From positions 1 to 5,575 of the forward strand of contig JAKAMP010000225.1 of NCBI GenBank assembly GCA_021812865.1: DNA of 5,575 nt, read 5' to 3'. This DNA is from Bacteroidota bacterium. Lineage in GTDB: Bacteria; Bacteroidota; Bacteroidia; Bacteroidales; JAAYUG01. Both the position numbers and the translations under genes were made by a program. Below are positions 1 through 5,575 of the stretch, in pieces. The stretch's first letter is position 1. Each line of letters begins with the position of its first letter. Below the pieces are notes generated by a model. The model did not search any database. It was not told the DNA's origin and saw nothing but the letters and a program-made list of their open reading frames with translations.

Positions 1-776
1 ATCCATACAGAGATGCTTTTCTGGGATTCTGGTCCTCGAATTTCATCGCATTTGTAACTCCCGGCCGACTGGGGGAAGTGGCCAAGGCCTTTTACCTGAT
101 GAAGGACAAGGGGTTGCCTTTCTCCAGCTCCCTTCCTACAGTGGTGTTTGACAGGCTTTTCGACATGTATACTCTTTGGATGTTCAGTGTTACCGGAGCA
201 GTTGTGTTTGCCACCGGCAGGATCGGCATGCTGAATTGGCTCCTGGTCACTGTCTTGCTGGTGTTTCCCCTTCTGATCTTCTGGAAAGGTATGGTAAAAG
301 GATTTTTCAACGCCTTTTTATCTTTACCCCTTCTGAACCGATACCGGTCGGGTTTTCTCAGGGGACTGGACGGGTTTTACCAGGAAGTGTCTACCCTTGT
401 TCACTGGAAATCCATCGGAGGGTTGCTCCTGACCATTGCCGCATACCTTATCCTGTTTTATTGTTCCTACTGGATATCCAGAGCGAGCGCTTCCGATCTT
501 CCCTACATGCAGGTGAGCTATTTTATGGCTGTTGTGGCGCTGCTCTCTTTCCTGCCCATTACCATTGCCGGCTTCGGCACCAGGGAAGCAGCGCTTGTTA
601 TCCTTTTCAGCCAGATTAGCAGAAGCCGTGAAGAAGCTATCCTTTTCTCCACCCTCTATTTTTTTGTTTTTTTTGCTTTGGGGGGTTTGATGGGGTATTT
701 TTGTTTCCTGCTGAAACCTGTTGAATTTAAGAAACTAAAGGCTTTTGCCAAGAAACCTGCAGCAGATACAGTTTAA
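1..776 (+). CDS. Flippase-like integral membrane protein, LPG synthase TM-region/UPF0104 family (5' partial)
   Basis: This is the C-terminal part of a polytopic inner-membrane protein; codons run from base 3 and 257 residues are visible. Near the left edge it carries TPGRLGEVAKA (visible residues 19-29), then LPTVVFDRLFDM (44-55), and later LPITIAGFGTREAALVILF (184-202). These match the conserved blocks of the lysylphosphatidylglycerol synthase transmembrane-region family (PF03706), and about five or six hydrophobic segments remain. The GTG at 78 lies inside the first conserved block and is not the start, which is upstream of the window. There is no sign of the soluble aminoacyl-transferase domain of true MprF, because the protein ends in a short Lys-rich cytoplasmic-type tail. 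Stand-alone members are variously annotated as flippase-like or as helpers of lipid glycosylation (AglD-like). The exact substrate cannot be read here. It precedes the GT-C-like gene by 14 bases, so co-transcription is likely. Confidence 0.88.
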   Translation, partial: PYRDAFLGFWSSNFIAFVTPGRLGEVAKAFYLMKDKGLPFSSSLPTVVFDRLFDMYTLWMFSVTGAVVFATGRIGMLNWLLVTVLLVFPLLIFWKGMVKGFFNAFLSLPLLNRYRSGFLRGLDGFYQEVSTLVHWKSIGGLLLTIAAYLILFYCSYWISRASASDLPYMQVSYFMAVVALLSFLPITIAGFGTREAALVILFSQISRSREEAILFSTLYFFVFFALGGLMGYFCFLLKPVEFKKLKAFAKKPAADTV

Positions 777-790
777 AACAGCTTTTACCG

Positions 791-2821
791 ATGAGGAAAA
801 GCCTTAACAAGCAGAATGCTGAACGATGGCTTTTTACCGGACTGGCCTTGCTAAATGCTCTGCCATTGCTCATCTTTGCTTATTATCCCGGACTCGACGC
901 TCCTGCACACCTTTACAATGCTCAATTGTTGCCTGAGGTTTTACATGCCAGTTCTCCGCTGCGTGAATATTTTGCAATCAATGCGGTTACCACCAACTGG
1001 CTGGACCATATCCTCCTGGCGCTTCTGAATGTATTGCTTCCTTCATGGCTGTCCCTCAAAACTTTACAGCTCTTGCTGGTCCTGGGCCTGGTATTTGCCT
1101 TCCGGTATCTTATCGTTACACTGAAAGGAAGAGCGGGTACAGAGACCCTGCTCATTCTCCCCTTTGCGTATTCTTTTCCTTTTCTTCTTGGATTCTATAA
1201 TTTTATCCTGGGCATTATTTTATCGCTACTGCTTTTCGCCTGGATTGAGAAGTATAAAACAGAAGGAGGTTATGCAAAACTTGCAGGAATAGCCCTCATG
1301 TTCCTGTTGCTTTGGCTGGCACATGCCTTTGTCTTTCTCTGTTTCGGGCTATCCCTGGTTATTTTGTCCCTGTCAGGCCTTTTTGAAACCAGGAGCCAGA
1401 AGGATTTTATACAGAAGCAAATTCAAAGCTATGCATGGTTGCTACTGGCTGCACTTCCGGCTATTGTGCTATGCTTTGATTTTTTCGTGTTGAAACCCCT
1501 CTTGATGCCTGGAACTGACCGTTATCTTCCGGAATCTGAACGGCTTTCATGGCTGCTGTTTTGCAGACCGCTGGTTCTTTTTAACAGTGATACAGAAAAA
1601 ATTCCCGCACTTGCGATGGGATTGCTGTTGATCTTACTTGCCACACGGGTTTTCTATGAAAATCTGAAGAGGATAAAACGGAGTGAACCGGGGGGAAGCC
1701 GTCTTCCCGGCATGTTTAGCCGGCAAAACCATTGGCTGCTGACTACGGGCATTTTCCTGGTTTTATTTTTCATTTTGCCCGACTACCGGGCGGGGCAGGG
1801 AGGGCACATTTCAGTGAGGGTGGTCACCTTTCTTTTTATTCTGATGCTGATCTGGCTTTGTACGCATTCATTCTCACGGTGGATCAACAGGATCATCGCG
1901 GTTGCGGTGCTTGCAATCAGCGTGGGAAGATTCGTACAGACCTATGAACCATACCGGGATTACAGCAGCAGCGCAGAGGAGCTGGCTGGTCTTTCCCCGC
2001 TGATCAGCCCGTATACCGCTACAATGACAAGGAATTATTCCGAAAACTGGCTTCAACTGCATCTCCCGGATTATGCAGGAACCAGGAACCTGGTGGTTAT
2101 GGACAATTATGAAGCCGATACCCGGATATTTCCCTTGCGATGGAAATATGCCAGCAAGCCCTTGGTCAGGTTCGACAAAACAGGACAGCCTTTCTTTCTG
2201 CTCGAGGATTCACTCGCTAAGCCTGTTGGAGCTGTGCTGATCTGGGACATCAGAAAGCCCGGCGCATTGGCAGAGACAGACAGCATGCGGAAAGGCGGTT
2301 TCATACCTGAAGCAATATCGGCATACGGAAATGCCTTGTTGATGGTTAATGAAAGAACAGGAAATCCCGTAAAAACGGTTTTGACAGGCACGATTGAAAT
2401 ATGCCCAATGCATTCCATGTTGGATTCTGTGTTAGGAGAATTCGCTGCAACGGCAATTCAACAGGGGCTGTACCTTGATGGTTTCATATCCAAAGTGGCA
2501 GATTTTGAAAGGAAGAATGGCATTGTGCTCCGCGGCAGGGTGAGTATTCAATCCCTTACACAGCTAAAGCAGGGAGAACTTTTCCTGGTTGCTTCGATGT
2601 CATACAAAGGGAAAGTCCTGCAATACCAGGCAACGGATGTAGGATATGCCTGTTCTGACAGCATTGCCATAGCCAGAATACTGTTTACAGCGCCCCCTTC
2701 GACGCCAGGAGGAGCAGAAATAAAGATTTACCTGTGGAATCCAACGGGTATTCAATATTGCATCCGGTCATTTGCCCTGAACAGGTGGAAGATTCCGGTA
2801 ATGGAAGACTATCCCCGCTGA
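791..2821 (+). CDS. Polytopic membrane protein resembling a GT-C glycosyltransferase, with C-terminal extracytoplasmic domain
   Basis: I do not recognise a named family for this 676-residue protein. Residues 1-380 contain about ten to eleven hydrophobic segments (roughly 13-31, 72-87, 90-110, 118-152 as two, 163-195, 214-232, 272-288, 314-330, 341-360, 366-380). The first loop after TM1 holds YPGLDAPAHLYNA (residues 32-44), with Asp36 and His40. An acidic residue in that loop is typical of GT-C enzymes, which use lipid-linked sugars outside the membrane. GFYNFILG (134-141) and the His-containing WLAHAF helix (175-180) also recall uncharacterised GT-C-like proteins. Residues 381-676 are soluble-looking. 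The last 110 or so are beta-rich and contain IKIYLWNPTGIQYCI (644-658), suggesting a jelly-roll or carbohydrate-binding-like fold (inference). The ATG at 791 is preceded by no Shine-Dalgarno. It follows the flippase-like gene and converges on a GT2 gene. The coding assignment is certain; the enzyme class is tentative. Confidence 0.82.
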   Translation: MRKSLNKQNAERWLFTGLALLNALPLLIFAYYPGLDAPAHLYNAQLLPEVLHASSPLREYFAINAVTTNWLDHILLALLNVLLPSWLSLKTLQLLLVLGLVFAFRYLIVTLKGRAGTETLLILPFAYSFPFLLGFYNFILGIILSLLLFAWIEKYKTEGGYAKLAGIALMFLLLWLAHAFVFLCFGLSLVILSLSGLFETRSQKDFIQKQIQSYAWLLLAALPAIVLCFDFFVLKPLLMPGTDRYLPESERLSWLLFCRPLVLFNSDTEKIPALAMGLLLILLATRVFYENLKRIKRSEPGGSRLPGMFSRQNHWLLTTGIFLVLFFILPDYRAGQGGHISVRVVTFLFILMLIWLCTHSFSRWINRIIAVAVLAISVGRFVQTYEPYRDYSSSAEELAGLSPLISPYTATMTRNYSENWLQLHLPDYAGTRNLVVMDNYEADTRIFPLRWKYASKPLVRFDKTGQPFFLLEDSLAKPVGAVLIWDIRKPGALAETDSMRKGGFIPEAISAYGNALLMVNERTGNPVKTVLTGTIEICPMHSMLDSVLGEFAATAIQQGLYLDGFISKVADFERKNGIVLRGRVSIQSLTQLKQGELFLVASMSYKGKVLQYQATDVGYACSDSIAIARILFTAPPSTPGGAEIKIYLWNPTGIQYCIRSFALNRWKIPVMEDYPR

Positions 2822-2826
2822 TTGAA

Positions 2827-2856
2827 GCTGCTGTAAATCATTGTATCCGCAGCAGT
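2827..2856. repeat. Short inverted repeat at the convergent gene junction
   Basis: CTGCTG at 2828-2833 is complementary to CAGCAG at 2850-2855. G-U pairs could extend the stem by one on either side, around a loop of about 14-16 bases. It spans the 16-base gap between the two convergent stop codons and the last codons of the - strand glycosyltransferase. No T tract follows on either strand, so it does not look like a standard intrinsic terminator. It may be chance, or a weak 3'-end structure shared by both transcripts. Confidence 0.25.
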
Positions 2857-3551
2857 CCGTATTTAAAAATGGTCCAGAGCACTCTGAAAGCGTCCCCTTT
2901 ACGGAGTTTTTTTCCTTCGCCCTCGTTCCTGGGGAAGTAGTGTACCGGCACTTCGGCCACATTATTCCGTTTTACACGCAAAGCTTTGATAATGATCTCA
3001 GCTTCGAATCCGAACCTGTTTTCTTTGAGTGCAAACTGATTCAGGAGGTCGCGGTGAATGAGCTTGTATCCGCAGGCCATATCTGTGAGCTTCACGTTGA
3101 TCAGAACGGAAGTAAGAAAGGTAAAGAAGCGGTTTCCCAGGTAGCGCCTGTAAGATGAAAGGGGGCGTACCGGCCCGGGCAGGTAGCGTGATCCATTGAT
3201 GAACTGAACTCCCGATTCATGCATGGCCATAAGCATGGCAGGTATATCGTCGGGTGTAAGCTCAAGATCTGCATCCTGTATGAGAAGGATATTGCCCGAG
3301 GCCTGGCTGAATCCGGTTCGTACGGCGGCACCCTTTCCTTTGTTCTTATCATGCTTCAGAACCTGAATAGGTGTATGGGTACCGGCCCATGCTTCAGCCA
3401 TTTGGAAAGAACGATCGGTGGAGCAATCATCCACCACAATGATTTCCTTTTCATCAATAAAGGATGGGAAGCTGATCTTTTCGAGCCGGTCAAGCACTTC
3501 GCCAATCAGTTCTTCTTCATTGTAAAGGGGGATGATGACGCTCAGTTTCAT
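2838..3551 (-). CDS. Family 2 glycosyltransferase, polyprenyl/dolichyl-phosphate sugar synthase type
   Basis: A 237-residue cytoplasmic GT-A-fold enzyme expected to transfer a sugar from a nucleotide donor to polyprenyl phosphate (dolichyl-phosphate mannose synthase-like). Visible motifs are the N-terminal strand SVIIPLYNEE (residues 4-13), VVDDCSTD (39-46) for nucleotide binding, KNKGKGAAVRTG (69-80), and the metal-binding DXD at D93-A-D95 (QDADLE). Further on are NGSRYLPG (119-126), DMACGYKLIHRD (157-168), FGFEAEII (180-187) and the basic tail GEGKKLRKGDAFRVLWTIF (211-229). No C-terminal membrane helices follow, so it is the short soluble or peripheral form. The frame is open for another 64 codons upstream, but that stretch overlaps the regulator gene and has no family similarity. 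The ATG at 3551-3549 puts the motif-bearing strand at the N-terminus and has a weak GGAAAG at 3561-3556. It lies 13 bases after the regulator stop. Donor sugar is unknown. Confidence 0.93.
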   Translation of the reverse strand: MKLSVIIPLYNEEELIGEVLDRLEKISFPSFIDEKEIIVVDDCSTDRSFQMAEAWAGTHTPIQVLKHDKNKGKGAAVRTGFSQASGNILLIQDADLELTPDDIPAMLMAMHESGVQFINGSRYLPGPVRPLSSYRRYLGNRFFTFLTSVLINVKLTDMACGYKLIHRDLLNQFALKENRFGFEAEIIIKALRVKRNNVAEVPVHYFPRNEGEGKKLRKGDAFRVLWTIFKYGLLRIQ

Positions 3552-3564
3552 GCAGCTTTCCGGG

Positions 3565-4734
3565 TTATCTGGAGATAGGCTGTGCAAAGGCCATGACATC
3601 TTTGCCGGCAATTTCTGATGGACAAAGAATGATAAGGCGTTCCACCACATTCCTGAATTCACGGATATTGCCGGTCCAGTTGATTTTCTGCAACTCATCG
3701 ATGGCGTCGGGTGCGATCTTCTTGGCAGGAATACCGTATTCACCGCAAATCAGTTCATTGAAATGGTCGGCTAAGAGAGGGATGTCTTCTTTCCGTTCGT
3801 TTAGCGAGGGAACATGAATGATGATCACGCTGATCCGGTGGTACAGGTCTTCCCTGAAATGATGTTCCAGGATTTCCGATTTCATGTCTTTGTTGGTGGC
3901 CGCAATGATCCTTACATTCACTTCAATATCCTTGTCGCTGCCTACCCGGGTGATCCTGTTTTCCTGCAGGGCACGCAGCACTTTGGCCTGGGCGCTGAGG
4001 CTCATATCGCCTATCTCATCGAGGAACAGGGTTCCCCCGTTTGCCTGCTCGAATTTTCCAATCCGCTGCTTGATGGCAGAGGTAAACGCCCCCTTTTCAT
4101 GACCAAACAATTCGCTTTCAATAAGTTCAGAAGGTATGGCAGCACAATTCACTTCCACAAAGGGCATGCCTGCGCGCTGCGATTTTTCGTGGAGCCAGCG
4201 TGCAACCACTTCCTTGCCTGTACCATTGTCGCCAGTGATGAGCACTCTTGCGTCGGTAGGAGCCACCCTGTCGATCATTTCCCGCACCTTACGAATGGGC
4301 TCCGATTCCCCCACCATATCGAACGCCTTGCTGACCTTCTTCCGTAAAACTTTCGTCTCGGTGATAAGCGATGATTTGTCCATGGCATTGCGGATGGTGA
4401 TCATCAGCCGGTTCAGATCGAGGGGCTTTTCTATAAAATCGAAGGCACCCTTCTTTATGGCTTCAACAGCGGTGTCGATATTTCCGTGACCTGAAATCAT
4501 GATGACCTGTGAGTTGGAAGTCTGTGCCAGGATTTTTTCCAGTACTTCAATGCCGTCCATCTTCGGCATCTTGATATCGCAGAGCACCACGTCGTACTCC
4601 TTTTTTTTGATCATCTCAATGGCTTCAGGGCCTTCGGCTGCCAGGTCTACCTTGAAATCTTCGTATTCCAGGATCTCTTTTAATGTATTGCGGATGCTTT
4701 TCTCGTCATCAATTACTAAAACATTGACCATCAT
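3565..4734 (-). CDS. NtrC-type sigma-54 response regulator lacking a DNA-binding domain
   Basis: This 389-residue protein joins a phosphoreceiver domain to a sigma-54-activating AAA+ ATPase. The receiver (about 1-120) has the acidic pair D9/D10, phosphoacceptor D53 ([13 protein letters not shown]), S81 and K103. The ATPase has Walker A GDNGTGKE (168-175), the sigma-54 contact loop as GAFTSA (215-220), Walker B GTLFLDE (234-240), sensor I AATNKD (279-283 region), likely arginine fingers R294 and R300 in FREDLYHR, and sensor [12 protein letters not shown] (353-362). Only about 22 residues follow, so the Fis-type helix-turn-helix of classical NtrC (usually near 450-470 residues) is missing. The next gene begins 13 bases later, leaving no room for a frameshifted remnant. 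The length and sequence fit a Bacteroidota-typical HTH-less class (established by recall, not by search). Two adjacent ATGs (4734 and 4731) are possible starts. No cognate kinase is visible. Confidence 0.95.
   Translation of the reverse strand: MMVNVLVIDDEKSIRNTLKEILEYEDFKVDLAAEGPEAIEMIKKKEYDVVLCDIKMPKMDGIEVLEKILAQTSNSQVIMISGHGNIDTAVEAIKKGAFDFIEKPLDLNRLMITIRNAMDKSSLITETKVLRKKVSKAFDMVGESEPIRKVREMIDRVAPTDARVLITGDNGTGKEVVARWLHEKSQRAGMPFVEVNCAAIPSELIESELFGHEKGAFTSAIKQRIGKFEQANGGTLFLDEIGDMSLSAQAKVLRALQENRITRVGSDKDIEVNVRIIAATNKDMKSEILEHHFREDLYHRISVIIIHVPSLNERKEDIPLLADHFNELICGEYGIPAKKIAPDAIDELQKINWTGNIREFRNVVERLIILCPSEIAGKDVMAFAQPISR
4731..4734 (-). other. ATGA stop/start overlap coupling phosphatase and regulator genes
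   Basis: The phosphatase stop TGA (4733-4731) is embedded in the regulator start ATG (4734-4732), giving a four-base ATGA overlap. A second in-frame ATG at 4731-4729 would give a one-base overlap instead. The upstream bases are A-rich (TTAAAAAATACGC) with no Shine-Dalgarno, so translation of the regulator probably depends on ribosomes terminating on the phosphatase. Confidence 0.7.
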
Positions 4735-5575
4735 GCGTATTTTTTAATCAATTCATGCAACACCCCTTCTTTCAGCGAAAAGTCTGACTGGATGATGCCG
4801 GGTATTGAAAATTTATCGAGGATAAAGGTAACAAAAATCGATGCAGGTACAATCATATCGGCTCTCATCGGCTCAAGGCCTTCCATTTTCAGTCTTTCCT
4901 GCAAGGTGCTGGCCAGCAGTTTTTTGTGCAGAGTATGGTAATCTTCCAGGGCTATGGCTGAATAGGTAGATGAATTTGATGTATATATCGTCGGCTTTAT
5001 AGACCTAAGCATGGCCGTGAAAGTCTCGAAAGAACCTGAAGCTCCGATCAGGGTCTGCACAGGATGCAGCGCCATTGCTTCGGCTAACCCATCCAGTTCC
5101 CTGTTGAAATAAGATTTAAGTTCTTCTGTTTCTTCTGCTGCAAAAGGATCGGAAAAGGTAAACTTCTGCAGGATGCGCGCCATTCCGAGCGGGTAGCTTC
5201 TTTGCCAGAAAATCTTTTCGCTGGTAGCGAGGATGAACTCATTGCTGCCTCCTCCGATGTCGAGGATCAGAACGGGAGTGTGGCCCATCGGAACCGAGAG
5301 GCTGATCCCCTTGTAGATTAATTCTGCTTCCCGGTCACCGTCGATGACTTCAACATGCAGGTTTAGCTCTGAACTTACTTTCTCGAGGAAATCATTTTTG
5401 TTTTTGGCCGATCGAATGGCGGAAGTTCCGAATGCCTGAACATGTGAGGCTTCCAGCTTCTCTGCAACTCCGAGATGAAATGAAAGGGCCTTGAGCGCCC
5501 TCTTTTGTGCTTCTTCTGTGATGATTCCTTGGTTAATCCCTCCTTCACCCAACCTCACAGCCATTTTTTTTTCTT
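4731..5575 (-). CDS. Ppx/GppA-family phosphatase (exopolyphosphatase or pppGpp phosphatase), 5' partial
   Basis: An ASKHA-fold enzyme expected to hydrolyse polyphosphate or the gamma-phosphate of pppGpp in the cytoplasm. Counting from the Met at 5564, visible motifs are VRLGEGGI (3-10), FGTSAIRSAKN (45-55), VIDGDREAELIYKGI (73-87) with E79 aligning to the conserved glutamate of the family's xEA motif, the phosphate loop LDIGGGSNE (101-109), SYPLGMARI (123-131), GASGSFETF (174-182), MRADMIVPASIF (233-244) and SDFSLKEGVL (260-269). The Met at 5564 is unlikely to be the start. The frame stays open to the window edge with Glu-Lys-Lys ahead of it, and the essential N-terminal phosphate-1 strand (DIGTN type) is missing and should lie outside. 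The protein ends right after the second ASKHA lobe, so this is the short, roughly 300-residue form without the C-terminal HD-like region of E. coli Ppx/GppA. Which substrate it prefers cannot be decided from motifs. Confidence 0.92.
   Translation of the reverse strand, partial: EKKMAVRLGEGGINQGIITEEAQKRALKALSFHLGVAEKLEASHVQAFGTSAIRSAKNKNDFLEKVSSELNLHVEVIDGDREAELIYKGISLSVPMGHTPVLILDIGGGSNEFILATSEKIFWQRSYPLGMARILQKFTFSDPFAAEETEELKSYFNRELDGLAEAMALHPVQTLIGASGSFETFTAMLRSIKPTIYTSNSSTYSAIALEDYHTLHKKLLASTLQERLKMEGLEPMRADMIVPASIFVTFILDKFSIPGIIQSDFSLKEGVLHELIKKYA

Noticed and set aside
78..80. GTG as start of the flippase-like gene
   Set aside because: It sits inside the conserved TPGRLGEVAKA block, and the frame is open with family-like sequence back to base 3.
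176..619. 147-codon open frame on the + strand within the flippase-like gene
   Set aside because: It is an out-of-frame shadow of a clearly conserved membrane protein; its translation is rich in Arg, Cys, His and Pro as expected of a shadow.
2107..2418. 103-codon open frame on the - strand
   Set aside because: It lies opposite the coding frame of the 676-residue membrane protein and shows no recognisable motif or start signal.
2827..2856. Bidirectional intrinsic terminator
   Set aside because: The stem is only about six to eight pairs, the loop is large, and no T tract follows on either strand; it is kept only as a weak inverted repeat.
3552..3743. 64-residue N-terminal extension of the GT2 glycosyltransferase
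   Set aside because: It overlaps the conserved end of the regulator gene, does not look like any GT2 extension, and the ATG at 3551 directly precedes the standard SVIIPLYNEE strand.
3814..4347. 177-codon open frame on the + strand
   Set aside because: It is antisense to the conserved AAA+ domain of the regulator and its translation has no domain-like features.
5562..5564. ATG as true start of the Ppx/GppA protein
   Set aside because: The obligatory N-terminal phosphate-binding strand would be missing, and the frame continues open to the window edge.

Overview
The window looks like chromosomal DNA of a member of the Bacteroidota. This is inferred from three things: the sigma-54 regulator is the roughly 390-residue type without a DNA-binding domain that is familiar from that phylum; starts mostly lack Shine-Dalgarno sequences and are preceded by A/T-rich bases; and the large membrane protein ends in a 'YLWNP'-type beta-rich domain of a style common in Bacteroidota surface proteins. 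No lineage below phylum can be supported. No RNA gene, mobile element, CRISPR array or attachment site was seen, and coding density is close to complete.

The left half (1-2821) is read on the + strand. It holds the 3' end of a flippase-like integral membrane protein (lysylphosphatidylglycerol synthase TM-region/UPF0104 family). After 14 bases comes a 676-residue polytopic membrane protein of unrecognised family that resembles a GT-C-type glycosyltransferase with an added extracytoplasmic C-terminal domain.

The right half (2838-5575) is read on the - strand as one tight block. In transcription order it is a Ppx/GppA-family phosphatase (5' end outside the window), an NtrC-type response regulator starting inside an ATGA overlap with the phosphatase stop, and, 13 bases further, a family-2 glycosyltransferase of the dolichyl/polyprenyl-phosphate sugar synthase type. 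The two halves converge with only 16 bases between stop codons.

A coherent but unproven reading is that the GT2 enzyme charges a polyprenyl phosphate with a sugar, and that the GT-C-like protein uses such lipid-linked sugars outside the membrane, with the flippase-like protein helping in lipid or lipid-sugar handling. The phosphatase and the HTH-less sigma-54 activator form a separate regulatory pair, perhaps tied to stringent-response or polyphosphate metabolism. Promoters of both blocks should lie outside the window. Nothing here is clearly a new system; the least explained items are the 676-residue membrane protein and how the HTH-less activator selects its targets.
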